From Bifidobacterium oedipodis (GTDB lineage Bacteria > Actinomycetota > Actinomycetes > Actinomycetales > Bifidobacteriaceae), in the NCBI RefSeq assembly GCF_012932425.1, contig NZ_JAAIII010000001.1, forward strand, positions 310,001-374,000: 64,000 nucleotides of DNA, in the 5' to 3' direction. The position numbers and the translations under genes were made by a program. Every line of letters starts with the position of its first letter. The stretch's first letter is position 1. Positions 44,165-52,369 of this stretch are shown in pieces. A model generated the notes under the pieces. The model was not told where the DNA came from and did no database searches. It saw only the letters and a list, made by a program, of their open reading frames with translations.

Positions 44165-45046
44165 ATGTCTGATACCACGAGATTCCGCACAACCACCCGT
44201 CATATGCTCAAGGAATCGAAAACCTACGCCTCGCAAACCCTGATGGGAGGCCTCTCAGGTTTCGAATCGCCCATCGGCCTCGACCGCCGCGACCGCATCG
44301 CAGCCCTCAAATCCGGTGACATTGGCTTCGTGCACTCCTGGGACATCAACACCTCGGTGGACGGCCCGGGCACGCGCATGACAGTGTTCATGTCCGGCTG
44401 CCCGCTGCGCTGCCAGTACTGTCAGAACCCGGACACTTGGAAGATGCGCGACGGCAAGCCTGTCTACTTGGACGCAATGATCAAGAAGGTCGATCGATAC
44501 AAAGACCTCTTCAAAGCCACTAAGGGAGGCATCACCTTCTCCGGTGGCGAATCGATGATGCAACCCGCCTTCGTTTCGCGTGTGTTCCATGCGGCCAAAG
44601 AAATGGGCGTGCACACCTGTCTCGACACCTCGGGCTTCCTCAACACCAACTACACCGATGAGATGCTCGAAGACATCGATCTGTGTTTGCTTGACGTCAA
44701 ATCCGGCAGTGAAGACATCTATCAGAAGGTCACCGGTGGCACCTTGCAGCCCACCATCGACTTCGGCCAGCGTTTGGCCAAGGCCGGCAAGAAGATCTGG
44801 GTGCGTTTCGTGCTTGTGCCGGGCCTGACCGACTCCGAAGAGAACGTCGAAAACGTGGCCAAGATTTGCGAAACCTTCGGCGATGCCATCGAGCATATCG
44901 ATGTGCTCGGCTTCCACCAGCTCGGCCGCCCCAAGTGGCATGAGCTGCGCATCCCGTACCCGCTGGAGAACCAGAAGGGGCCGAATGCCGCTATACGCGA
45001 ACGTGTGACCAAACAGTTCGAATCCCATGGGTTCGTGGTGTACTAG
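44165..45046 (+). CDS. pflA: Pyruvate formate-lyase activating enzyme (radical SAM)
   Basis: A 293-residue radical-SAM protein with CPLRCQYC (CX3CX2C cluster site, near residue 79) and GGITFSGGE (SAM-binding). It uses an iron-sulfur cluster and S-adenosylmethionine to make the glycyl radical on PflB. AGGAGG lies before the ATG at 44165, which is in frame with an open stretch to 44048. It has a somewhat longer N-terminus (about 50 residues) than E. coli PflA, as in other bifidobacteria. A hairpin with a T-rich tail follows. Confidence 0.95.
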   Translation: MSDTTRFRTTTRHMLKESKTYASQTLMGGLSGFESPIGLDRRDRIAALKSGDIGFVHSWDINTSVDGPGTRMTVFMSGCPLRCQYCQNPDTWKMRDGKPVYLDAMIKKVDRYKDLFKATKGGITFSGGESMMQPAFVSRVFHAAKEMGVHTCLDTSGFLNTNYTDEMLEDIDLCLLDVKSGSEDIYQKVTGGTLQPTIDFGQRLAKAGKKIWVRFVLVPGLTDSEENVENVAKICETFGDAIEHIDVLGFHQLGRPKWHELRIPYPLENQKGPNAAIRERVTKQFESHGFVVY

Positions 45047-45076
45047 ACACTATTCATTGTCTATATTCATCGCCTG

Positions 45077-45120
45077 CGGTCGGTGCCGTTACTGTTAACG
45101 GCATCGACCGATTTATTTTT
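45077..45120 (+). terminator. Intrinsic terminator after pflA
   Basis: CGGTCGGTGCCGTTA and TAACGGCATCGACCG (45077-45110) pair with one mismatch, followed by ATTTATTTTT. Confidence 0.8.
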
Positions 45121-45227
45121 GCCGTCATCGTGGTCTCCATCGTTGTCGCGATCGTTGTGGCTATCTTTGTTTGCATCACCAGCGCGTTGATGCACGATTG
45201 CGCATGCACAACCCTTAGTCTGGAATC

Positions 45228-45830
45228 ATGGCGGAGATATACGTGTTTCCCGCGGGCTCGCCCAAAGCCGGGCGAAGCGCCGGCAATGATGACGGACATC
45301 TGGCACGTCCCAGCGACGTACCGGATGAGATGTGGGCCGCCGTCGAATCAGTACGCGTCATGACGCGCATCAACAACGTGCGATATCGAGAAATCCCTGT
45401 GCCTTCCACCTTGGCCGACTATGGCATCGGCGTGGAACTGGAATCCGGTGGTGCCACCGGCTGGCTGATGGTGCTCTACAACCTGCGGCCGCGCACCGAC
45501 TGGAATTCTTGCTGGCGATGCGTCGCCTTCGCACGACTGCCACTTGAAGCGCCGGAAAACGATTCGCTTGCCCCCGGCATGTACTGGGACACCATGTGCG
45601 ACTACTTGGACGGAGCGCAGCCGGATTCCATGTCTGGCACCGTCACCGTCACCCAAAACACAGCATTCGGAGCAACGCCCGGGCCAGCCACGGCCGGCTG
45701 CGAACTGCGCGTTTCCTGGACGCCACTTGACAGGACCGGGCCTGACGCTACCATGGACGCCGGTTCACAGGTCCGCTCGTGGGCCGCATTCATCGCATCC
45801 ACCGTCCGAGAGGAATCACCCGTTGACTGA
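45228..45830 (+). CDS. DUF3000-family protein
   Basis: A 200-residue soluble protein; EIPVPSTLADYGIGVELE, GWLMVLYNLRPRTDWNSCWRCVAFARLPL and MYWDTMCDYLDGA match the DUF3000 family, which in actinobacteria is encoded directly upstream of ribonuclease D. It overlaps the RNase D start by eight bases, so translation is coupled. Function is unknown; the fixed pairing suggests a role with RNase D in RNA processing. Confidence 0.82.
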   Translation: MAEIYVFPAGSPKAGRSAGNDDGHLARPSDVPDEMWAAVESVRVMTRINNVRYREIPVPSTLADYGIGVELESGGATGWLMVLYNLRPRTDWNSCWRCVAFARLPLEAPENDSLAPGMYWDTMCDYLDGAQPDSMSGTVTVTQNTAFGATPGPATAGCELRVSWTPLDRTGPDATMDAGSQVRSWAAFIASTVREESPVD

Positions 45831-47118
45831 CGTTCATGAGCCCCGCCTGCTCAAGGAACCACGCGGGGGAGTGCCCGACGTCACCGCAACCCTTGCCGAT
45901 TATCATGCCGTATGCGAACGCTTCGCCCAAGCGACCAGCTCAGTGGCCGCCGACGCGGAACGCGCCTCTGGCTTTCGATACGGCCACGAGGATTGGCTTA
46001 TCCAATTCAAACGCGACGGTGCAGGCATAGCCCTGCTTGACCCGATCGCACTGAATCAAGCCGGTGTTGACTGGAACGAATTCAACGACGCCGTAGGCAA
46101 CGCCACGTGGATCCTTCATGATTCGCCGATGGACTTGCCCGGCTTCACCGACATCGGGCTCAAACCACAAGCCTTGTTCGACACGGAGATTGCAGCCCGA
46201 CTGCTGGGCCTGCACCACTTTGGTCTGGCAGCCGTCACCGAACATTATCTGGGACTGGTGCTAGCCAAAGAACATTCCGCAGCCGACTGGTCGTATCGTC
46301 CACTGCCACGCGACTGGCGCAACTATGCCGCGCTCGACGTCGAAGTACTGATCGAACTGGAACAGCTGATGAGCCGCGAACTCAAAGCGCAAGGCAAGGA
46401 CGAATGGGCCGCCGAGGAATTCGCATACGCGCTCAGCGAAGGATCCAAGCCACGCCGGCCGCATCCGATTCCCTGGCTGCGCATCTCGCATATCACCAAG
46501 CTCGGCCATGACCGTCGCGGCTTGGCCGTCGCCAAATCCCTGTGGGAGGAGCGCGACCGGCTGGCCAGACAATATGACATCGCACCGAGCCTGCTGCTGG
46601 CGGATTCGTCGATTATCGAGGCGGCAACCATCAAACCGCGCAACGCCGCCCAATTCAGGGCCGTGCGTTGCCTAAACGAGCGCGTGCGCATCCACACCGG
46701 CACCGAACAGGACAAAATGTTCGAACGATACGCGCCCATCCAGCGCGAAATCAAACCCAAGGTATGGAAAGAAGCCATCAGCCGCGCTTTGGAACTCCGC
46801 CCGAACCAGCTGCCAACTATGCCGACGCCGGAGAAGAACGACGATGGCACGGTGAACGCGCCGCGATCCATGCGCCTGTGGGAGCAGCGCCATCCCGATC
46901 GTTACGAACGATTGCAGCGCGTGCGCCGGATAACCAACCGAATCGCCGAAGACACGCGCACACCGGCGGAAATGATCATCAAACCGCAGATACTGCGCAA
47001 CCTGTGCTGGCTGGACAAGCCGGGCAAAATCGACGTCGCCGAGTTCCTCACCGAGCAGGGCGCAAGAAACTGGCAGGTGAAACTCATTGCACCGTCCGTA
47101 AGTAGCGCTATTATGTAG
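45823..47118 (+). CDS. rnd: Ribonuclease D-like 3'-5' exonuclease
   Basis: The 431-residue product has a DEDD exonuclease domain: its Exo I block is altered (FKRDGAGIALLDP instead of FDTE-type DTE), Exo II is WILHDSPMDLP, Exo III is YAALDVEVLIEL. HRDC-like domains follow (around 210-290 and 330-410). It trims tRNA and other RNA 3' ends. The start is TTG at 45823, preceded by GAGAGGA, in frame with a longer stretch but overlapping DUF3000 as expected. The Exo I acidic pair is not obvious (the usual DTE reads QFKRDG), so activity may be weakened, a feature worth noting in actinobacterial homologues. Confidence 0.85.
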   Translation: MTDVHEPRLLKEPRGGVPDVTATLADYHAVCERFAQATSSVAADAERASGFRYGHEDWLIQFKRDGAGIALLDPIALNQAGVDWNEFNDAVGNATWILHDSPMDLPGFTDIGLKPQALFDTEIAARLLGLHHFGLAAVTEHYLGLVLAKEHSAADWSYRPLPRDWRNYAALDVEVLIELEQLMSRELKAQGKDEWAAEEFAYALSEGSKPRRPHPIPWLRISHITKLGHDRRGLAVAKSLWEERDRLARQYDIAPSLLLADSSIIEAATIKPRNAAQFRAVRCLNERVRIHTGTEQDKMFERYAPIQREIKPKVWKEAISRALELRPNQLPTMPTPEKNDDGTVNAPRSMRLWEQRHPDRYERLQRVRRITNRIAEDTRTPAEMIIKPQILRNLCWLDKPGKIDVAEFLTEQGARNWQVKLIAPSVSSAIM

Positions 47119-47170
47119 AGGTTGCCTTACGGCAGAACTATAGAACATACGACTTTTGAGGAGTCATAGC

Positions 47171-48556
47171 GTGAAGATCAGCGTTCGTAACCTCGAACCC
47201 ACCAAGGCGAAGCTCACCGTCACCGTTGAGCCGGAAGAGCTCAACCCCTATCTGGACGAGGCTCGCAAGGAAATCGCCAAGCAGGTCAATATCCCCGGCT
47301 TCCGTAAGGGCCACGTGCCGGCAAAGCTTGTCGAACAGCGTTTCGGCTTTGGTGCCATCGCCGGCGAAGCCATCGAAAAGGCTGTGCCGGAGCTGTACTC
47401 CAAGGCTCTTGAGGAGAAGAAGATTCGTCCGATGGGCCAGCCCGAATACGATGTGCAGGACGTGCCCCAGTCCGCCAACGACGAGACCAAGCTCAAGTTC
47501 AGCGCCACCGTCGAGCGTCGCCCCGAATTCGAACTGCCGGAAATCGATGGTATGGAAATCGCCATCTCCAAGCCGGAAGTCAAGGATGAGGATGTTGACA
47601 AGCGCCTCGAAACCCTGCGTCAGCGCTTCGGTACCCTGGTCGGCGTGGATCGCCCGGCCGCCAAGGGTGACTTCGCCAACATCGACCTGACTGCTGAAAT
47701 CAACGGCGAGGTTGTTGATTCCCAGGAAGGCGTGAGCTACGAACTCGGCTCCGCCACCATGCTCGACGGCATGGATGAGGCCCTCGAAGGCCTGTCCGCC
47801 GGCGAAGAGACCACCTTCGAAGGCACGCTGGAAGCCGGCGACCACGAAGGCGAGAAGGCCACCATCAAGGTGAAGGTCAACTCCGTGAAGGCCGAGGAGC
47901 TGCCGGAACTCGACGATGACTTCGCTTCCGAAGCCTCCGAGTTCGATACTCTCGACGAGCTCAAGGCTGACATCCGCAAGGCGTGCGCTCAGGATGCCGA
48001 AGGCCGTCAGGCCACCGAAGCTCGCGATGCTTTCATCGCCAAGCTGCAGGAAGGCCTTGAGATCCCGGTGCCGAAGGGCGTCAAGGCCGCTATGGTCGAA
48101 GAGCAGCTCAAGGGCATGACCCCGGATCCTGAGAAGGCCACTAAGGAGCAGAAGGACCAGGCTGGCGAGACCGTGGAGAAGGATCTGCGCGACCAGATGG
48201 TGCTTGACGCTCTGGCTGAGAAGCTGGACGTCAAGGTCTCCCAGGCTGACGTGTTCAACTTCCTCGCCTCCATCGCCCAGCAGTACGGCATGGATCCGAA
48301 CGCCTTCATCCAGGCCATCATGAAGAACGGCCAGCTTGGTTCCGCCGTGCAGGAAGTGGGCCGCTCCAAGGGCCTGCTCGCCGGCATGCGTGCCGTCAAG
48401 TTCACCGCCGATGGCGAGGTTGTGGATCTCTCCAACTTCCTCGGTGACGCCGCTGAGGATGAGGAAGCCGAGTCCGTCGAGGCCGCTTCCGCCGCTGCTG
48501 CCGTTGCCGACGAACTGTCCGGCAAGGAAGAAGCTCCGGCTGAAAACGCTGAGTGA
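47171..48556 (+). CDS. tig: Trigger factor (ribosome-associated chaperone and PPIase)
   Basis: A 461-residue chaperone: the ribosome-binding N-domain with the GFRKGHVP signature (near 43-50), an FKBP-type PPIase domain (about 155-240), and a helical C-domain ending in an Ala/Glu-rich tail (DEEAESVEAASAAAA). It binds nascent chains at the tunnel exit. Start GTG at 47171, preceded by GAGGAG. Strong codon bias. A perfect hairpin follows. Confidence 0.96.
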   Translation: MKISVRNLEPTKAKLTVTVEPEELNPYLDEARKEIAKQVNIPGFRKGHVPAKLVEQRFGFGAIAGEAIEKAVPELYSKALEEKKIRPMGQPEYDVQDVPQSANDETKLKFSATVERRPEFELPEIDGMEIAISKPEVKDEDVDKRLETLRQRFGTLVGVDRPAAKGDFANIDLTAEINGEVVDSQEGVSYELGSATMLDGMDEALEGLSAGEETTFEGTLEAGDHEGEKATIKVKVNSVKAEELPELDDDFASEASEFDTLDELKADIRKACAQDAEGRQATEARDAFIAKLQEGLEIPVPKGVKAAMVEEQLKGMTPDPEKATKEQKDQAGETVEKDLRDQMVLDALAEKLDVKVSQADVFNFLASIAQQYGMDPNAFIQAIMKNGQLGSAVQEVGRSKGLLAGMRAVKFTADGEVVDLSNFLGDAAEDEEAESVEAASAAAAVADELSGKEEAPAENAE

Positions 48557-48608
48557 GCTTAGCCGTGACGCGCGTGCTTAGCCGCTAAGCGTCACATCAC
48601 AACGCTAC

Positions 48609-48640
48609 ATGGGGTTGGAACCAACAGGTTCCAACCCCAT
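48609..48640 (+). terminator. Terminator after tig
   Basis: ATGGGGTTGGAACC, loop AACA, GGTTCCAACCCCAT; perfect 14-bp stem. Confidence 0.8.
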
Positions 48641-48689
48641 TCGTTTATGCGTAGTACTCTTTTCTCGTCATCCAGAGCGTCTCTTTCCC

Positions 48690-48772
48690 TCGTCATGCTG
48701 AGCGAAGCGTAGCGGAGTCGAAGCATCTCTCACGCTGAAATCCCTCGACTCCGCTCGGGATGACGGGAAAAG
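48690..48772. repeat. Dispersed intergenic repeat in inverted arrangement
   Basis: Left arm: CGTCATGCTGAGCGAAGCGT continuing to GGAGTCGAAGCATCTC. Right arm: AAATCCCTCGACTCCGCTCG continuing to GGATGACGGG. The arms can pair (GTCAT with ATGAC, GGAGTCGA with TCGACTCC). Related units occur at 49773 and inside parE at 31648. Confidence 0.7.
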
Positions 48773-48779
48773 AGCATGG

Positions 48780-49589
48780 TCAGCCCTTACTCTGCCGCTG
48801 CTCAGCTTCAACAAGCCGCTGCTCCACTTCACGCAGTCGATTACGCAAAGCAGATTCCATATCAACACCTTGGCTATCGGCCTCACGAATAACAGCCAGA
48901 ATGCGATCGGCATAGGCGTTGGCCATAGCAGATTGTTTTTGGGATTGTGCCGTTTCGTTGGTACCGTCAGATTCGCTGACTGCAGGGGAGCGCAACGCTT
49001 CATCTAGAAGCTGCGCATGTTCAGACTTTGCTGCACGATGAATAATTTTCGCCGCACGAGGAAACGCGCCTTGCGCATGCGAGATGCCCTCGACCACGGA
49101 TGCGCGATGCTTTTCACGCTGCTTCATCTGATTCCACGTGGCAAGCACTTCCTCGGCGGATTCTTCCTTGCCGGCATTCGCGTCATCATCGGGCGCAAAC
49201 ACATGTGGATGACGAGTAATGAGCTTATCAACTAGGCGATTGCACACCTCATCCAAGGTGAACGGATCGGACTTGTCTTTCTCGCACACCGCGGCCTGAT
49301 ACAGTGACTGCATGAGCAGATCGCCAAGCTCCTCGCGCATACCTTCGCGATCGTTCTCTTCAACCGTGTCGACGAATTCATAGGTTTCTTCTAGCAAATT
49401 CTTGAGCAGGGTGGTGTTGGTCTGCTTCTCGTCCCACGGGCACCCGCCGGGATTAGTAAGAATCGTAACCAGCACCCGGGCACGTTCCAACGCTGTTGGT
49501 GCCTGTACGACGGGATTCAGCTTCGAACAACGTTCGAATCCGGAAGGCAGTTGATAAGTATCATGTGCAGCTTCAGTCATGACGCCCAT
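48780..49589 (-). CDS. mazG: MazG-family nucleoside triphosphate pyrophosphohydrolase
   Basis: A 269-residue MazG: NPGGCPWDEKQTNTTLLKNLLEETYEF (EExxE metal site near 70), REELGDLLMQSLYQA, and TRHPHVFAPDD. It hydrolyses NTPs, including non-canonical ones. The C-terminal MazG-like region is short and low in complexity. I prefer the ATG at 49589 (GGGCGTGG about eight bases upstream) or 49580; the open frame back to 49712 runs into repeats. Transcription is convergent with tig. Confidence 0.88.
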   Translation of the reverse strand: MGVMTEAAHDTYQLPSGFERCSKLNPVVQAPTALERARVLVTILTNPGGCPWDEKQTNTTLLKNLLEETYEFVDTVEENDREGMREELGDLLMQSLYQAAVCEKDKSDPFTLDEVCNRLVDKLITRHPHVFAPDDDANAGKEESAEEVLATWNQMKQREKHRASVVEGISHAQGAFPRAAKIIHRAAKSEHAQLLDEALRSPAVSESDGTNETAQSQKQSAMANAYADRILAVIREADSQGVDMESALRNRLREVEQRLVEAEQRQSKG

Positions 49590-49708
49590 ACTAACCACGC
49601 CCAAGTAACAACTTATTCTCTTCCTCTCTGCCAAACATCTTGCTACGCCCTCAACGGCCTTCCCCCAAGCATCTTCTCTCCGTGTGCTACTAAGCTTTAC
49701 ACTTTTCA

Positions 49709-49801
49709 TCATGCCGGGTTTTCCCTCCCGTCATGCCGGGTTTTCCCTCCCGTCATGCCGAGCTTTTTCCCTCGTCATGCCGAGCGAAGTCGAGGCATCT
49801 C
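49709..49801. repeat. 22-bp tandem repeat ending in the dispersed repeat
   Basis: TCATGCC starts at 49709, 49731, 49753 and 49775, an exact 22-bp period. The first two units are TCATGCCGGG-TTTTCCCTCCCG; the third has CGAGCTTTTTCCCTCG. The last passes into the dispersed repeat at 49773-49801, almost identical to the copy inside parE. Confidence 0.8.
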
Positions 49802-49814
49802 GCACCCCATCCAC

Positions 49815-49928
49815 GTTGGAAAATGTGCAGACAAGCCCCCAATCCATGTTGGAAAAGTGGCAGCAACCAGGGTAAAAAGTGTTGGAAAATGTGCAGCAGA
49901 TAGGGTAAATAGCGTTGGAAAATGTGCA
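49815..49928. repeat. 33-bp tandem repeat, four units
   Basis: GTTGGAAAATGTGCAG (one copy GTTGGAAAAGTGGCAG) starts at 49815, 49848, 49881 and 49914, an exact 33-bp period. The 17 bases between are more variable; the last two share AGGGTAAA. It lies 60 bp upstream of a metallopeptidase gene. Confidence 0.85.
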
Positions 49929-49985
49929 CGGTAAGCTATTTGAGTACGCTGAAGGCCCGTACAGACATGATGCAATGGTGATGAT

Positions 49986-50360
49986 ATGACGTTGAGAATG
50001 ACTGATGACGAGTTCGCTGCTGCGGTCGAGGAAGCGTTGGATTCGATTCCCGAACGGTTCCGTAAGGTGCTCGACAATGTGGGCATTGCCATGGCGGATG
50101 AGCCGAACGAGCGTGAGCTTGCCTCCATGTGCGGTTCTCATGGCGAGCTGTTGGGCTTGTATGAGGGCGTGCCGATTACGCAGCGCAGCACGAGCTATGG
50201 CGGTGTGATGCCCGACGTCATCACCATCTTCAAAGGCCCGCACGAACGTGTCTGTGCTACGCGCAGACAACTCGTCCACCAGATTGGCATCACCGTAATC
50301 CATGAAATCGGCCACTACTTCGGCTTCGACGACGACTACCTCCATTCGCACGGATATTAG
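49986..50360 (+). CDS. Zincin-like metallopeptidase (MpbC/DUF1025 type)
   Basis: A 124-residue single-domain protein with HEIGHYFGFDDD (HExxHxxGxxD zinc site) near residue 107-118, and the family's FKGPHER and VITIFKGP strands, matching the short zincin family PF06262. These are small soluble proteins of unknown substrate. Its last 40 bases recur at 51179-51219 beyond the inserted toxin-antitoxin pair. Upstream lie two tandem-repeat arrays that could affect its expression. Confidence 0.85.
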   Translation: MTLRMTDDEFAAAVEEALDSIPERFRKVLDNVGIAMADEPNERELASMCGSHGELLGLYEGVPITQRSTSYGGVMPDVITIFKGPHERVCATRRQLVHQIGITVIHEIGHYFGFDDDYLHSHGY

Positions 50361-50719
50361 CCGTTGTCGAGGATACCAACTGTGTTGATGAGATGTTCTA
50401 CCTGGTTGATGAACGGTGGAACATCAATGAAGATGATGTGGGCGAGCAAATCCCAGTTGCTGCCTTCATAATCGTGAACAATGCGATGTCGTACGCCGGC
50501 AACACCTGACCATGGGACTTCAGGATGATCGGTTTTGAATTCTTTGGACAGTCGATATACTTGCTCGCCGATGTCATGGAGCGGCGTGGCCAGCATCCAT
50601 TGCAAGGTGTAGTCGTCTTCCACCTGTTGTTGCGTAATGCCTTTATCGCGGATAGTTTGTTCGAGTTTACGTCCGATTTCCACGATGCGCTGAAGTCGGT
50701 GCAGGTCCTTCTCGTTCAT
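50357..50719 (-). CDS. hepT: HepT-like HEPN toxin (DUF86)
   Basis: A 120-residue HEPN protein: R77-x4-H82-x-Y84 (RHRIVHDY), the RNase motif of HepT toxins, is intact, and the helical scaffold (DIGEQVYRLS) is typical. MntA-type partners inactivate HepT by adding AMP to the Tyr. It overlaps the mntA-like gene by four bases and converges on the metallopeptidase gene end. Confidence 0.88.
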   Translation of the reverse strand: MNEKDLHRLQRIVEIGRKLEQTIRDKGITQQQVEDDYTLQWMLATPLHDIGEQVYRLSKEFKTDHPEVPWSGVAGVRHRIVHDYEGSNWDLLAHIIFIDVPPFINQVEHLINTVGILDNG

Positions 50720-51012
50720 AGCTGTACCGCGTCTTTGAATACGGCATTGCGGAAGGGGCCATCACTGAGTTCGCTCAGTTCGTACATGTCAACGTCTTTG
50801 CCGGACTTTTCCCGCAGCTCCTCGGCCATGGCGAATACGTTTAATGGGCTGAATCCTGGATTGCCTTCCAGCAGCACATCGATATCCGATGTGGATGTGG
50901 CTTCATTGCGCGCGTAGGAGCCGAATAGCTTTGCTGATTTCATGCCATAGTGGGGAAGCATGGGAACGATGAGTTCGCGAAGCTCGTCATGACTATATAT
51001 GTGAGAGATCAT
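50716..51012 (-). CDS. mntA: MntA-like minimal nucleotidyltransferase antitoxin
   Basis: A 98-residue MNT-fold protein with GSYARNEATSTSDID (31-45), the G-S-x10-D-x-D active site of AMP-transferring antitoxins. It heads a two-gene operon with the HEPN toxin (four-base overlap). The gene order (mntA then hepT) is the usual one. Confidence 0.88.
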   Translation of the reverse strand: MISHIYSHDELRELIVPMLPHYGMKSAKLFGSYARNEATSTSDIDVLLEGNPGFSPLNVFAMAEELREKSGKDVDMYELSELSDGPFRNAVFKDAVQL

Positions 51013-51178
51013 GCCAACTCCTTTGCGTCAGATGCCATTACTTACATAGTAGTGTCTAGAACGGTTATTGAAAACCATCTAGGGACTGTTATGTTGGGCA
51101 CCCGCTGTGTGATTGGGACATTTTGGAAGGAATGGTGGCATGGCGGGAAGAAGATGATAGACGTGGAGAATGATGGAT

Positions 51179-51219
51179 GACGACTACCTCCATTTGCACG
51201 GATACTAGCCGTTGTCGAG
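51179..51219 (+). pseudogene. Duplicated 3' end of the metallopeptidase gene
   Basis: This stretch repeats 50332-50372 with about three differences: the codons for DDYLHxHGY, the stop codon and following bases CCGTTGTCGAG. The mntA/hepT pair lies between the two copies, so it marks an insertion or recombination scar. Confidence 0.8.
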
Positions 51220-51315
51220 AAATTGGGATTAACTGTTACGGCCTAACCCATTCGGCTGAATTTCGTGGAAGCGTGTACTCTGAGGGGCATGATGGAAACG
51301 CAGGAGGATCAGCGA

Positions 51316-51681
51316 GTGGATGATGGGATGACGCTCACGCCTGCTCCTATTGCACAGATTGCACGTCCAATTGCACGGGCGAATGGGATTTGCCAACTGT
51401 ATCTGTTTGGTTCCAGAGCCAATGGCAACGCCAATCCTGATTCAGATGTTGACTTTCTGTATTCCGTTGATCAGAACACGAACCGTGTTACAAGTGTGCG
51501 TGAGTTTCGTCAGGCGTTGCGAGATGCTTTGGGCACAGATGTAGATCTGGTTCGCAAGGACTATTTGACAGAGCCGATTGAGAACCCTCTGGCTGCATTG
51601 CAGCGAGACCTGTTTGTTAGCAACATCATGAGCCACAAAGTTTATCGTATACTTCCGCAGGAAGGTGCTGACAATGAGTGA
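51316..51681 (+). CDS. Orphan nucleotidyltransferase (MNT fold)
   Basis: A 121-residue protein with LFGSRANGNANPDSDVDF (G32-S33-x10-D44-x-D46), the active site of minimal nucleotidyltransferases. I place the start at GTG 51316, because AGGAGG lies eight bases upstream; ATGs at 51289/51292 have poorer spacing. It belongs to a different subgroup from the MntA above, and no HEPN partner follows. Instead a 56-codon gene overlaps its end by eight bases. May be a toxin-antitoxin remnant or a solo DNA polymerase beta-like antitoxin. Confidence 0.75.
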   Translation: MDDGMTLTPAPIAQIARPIARANGICQLYLFGSRANGNANPDSDVDFLYSVDQNTNRVTSVREFRQALRDALGTDVDLVRKDYLTEPIENPLAALQRDLFVSNIMSHKVYRILPQEGADNE

Positions 51682-51844
51682 TCATGAAAAACTTGAATGT
51701 AAAGAACTGCTTTATGAACCTCTTGATGATGTGGAACGGTATGCGCGTACTCGTCACGAGCGTGTGATGGCGATGATGGATGCGGTTCGGGCCGACACCA
51801 ATCCTGCAGACACTATGATAAACCCGCTGATTAAGAAGCGTTGA
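51674..51844 (+). CDS. Small protein overlapping the nucleotidyltransferase gene
   Basis: A 56-residue reading frame: MSDHEKLECKELLYEPLDDV, then ERYARTRHERVMAMMDAV, ending NPLIKKR. It starts within the last codons of the nucleotidyltransferase gene (eight-base overlap), the arrangement of coupled toxin-antitoxin genes, and GAAGGTG lies upstream. I do not recognise it; it is charged and probably helical. It is not a HEPN domain. Confidence 0.5.
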   Translation: MSDHEKLECKELLYEPLDDVERYARTRHERVMAMMDAVRADTNPADTMINPLIKKR

Positions 51845-52006
51845 TGGTGTTTCTCGTTTTCTTCGATACCCGCGATGTAGCGATACCTGATCGCAGCGCA
51901 TCATGGATGAGCTAGACAGTCGTCTGCCGGGGCTCATCCCAATCGATAGGAAACATCAGTGATGCTATAAAGACGACAGCCAGTCTAAAGGCTTACTTGC
52001 CTCGTC

Positions 52007-52234
52007 TTAGTCAGCATGGCCGTTTTCTTTCGGGCGTTCTTTGTCGTCCAAGAGTTTTCGAGGATTGGATACCCTTAACGCGTCGCACAGTTTTAGGGCG
52101 GTTCCTAGCGTCATGTTTTCGATGGATCTTGCTCCAATTTCGTAGGCGCTGATGCGTCCTCGAGTGGTGCCCGCAAGATCCGCTAGGTGCTGTTGCGTCA
52201 TGCCGCGTTTCTCTCGCAATTCCCGGAGGCTCAT
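52007..52234 (-). CDS. XRE-family regulator
   Basis: A 75-residue single helix-turn-helix protein (MTQQHLADLAGTTRGRISAYE, about 12-32). It is divergent from the restriction-modification operon and could control it, or be an orphan antitoxin. A split inverted repeat (CTGTGAAATAGGTT ... AACCTATTTCACAG) lies between it and the operon. Confidence 0.82.
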   Translation of the reverse strand: MSLRELREKRGMTQQHLADLAGTTRGRISAYEIGARSIENMTLGTALKLCDALRVSNPRKLLDDKERPKENGHAD

Positions 52235-52369
52235 TGATCTGTCCGCCTTTCCGTGGAGATAGGCACAATTCTAGTAACGACAGATAATGTTTGTGATTTG
52301 TTCGAAGGTTGATTTCGCCGCTGGCAGTGATTGTTGATGAAGGTATGCTGCTTCATATCTCCATCTTTT

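Noticed and set aside
49709..49928. Possible CRISPR array
   Set aside because: The repeated core is only about 16 bp, spacers are 17 bp and partly similar to each other, only four units exist, and no cas genes are near. It is a tandem repeat.
49731..50351. Minus-strand reading frame with 11-residue repeats (CTFSN...)
   Set aside because: The repeats are simply the 33-bp DNA tandem array read through, and the rest is antisense to the metallopeptidase gene.
51013..51178. Possible gene between mntA and the nucleotidyltransferase
   Set aside because: The short frames here have no start signal and no similarity; the only meaningful content is the promoter of mntA and the duplicated metallopeptidase end.
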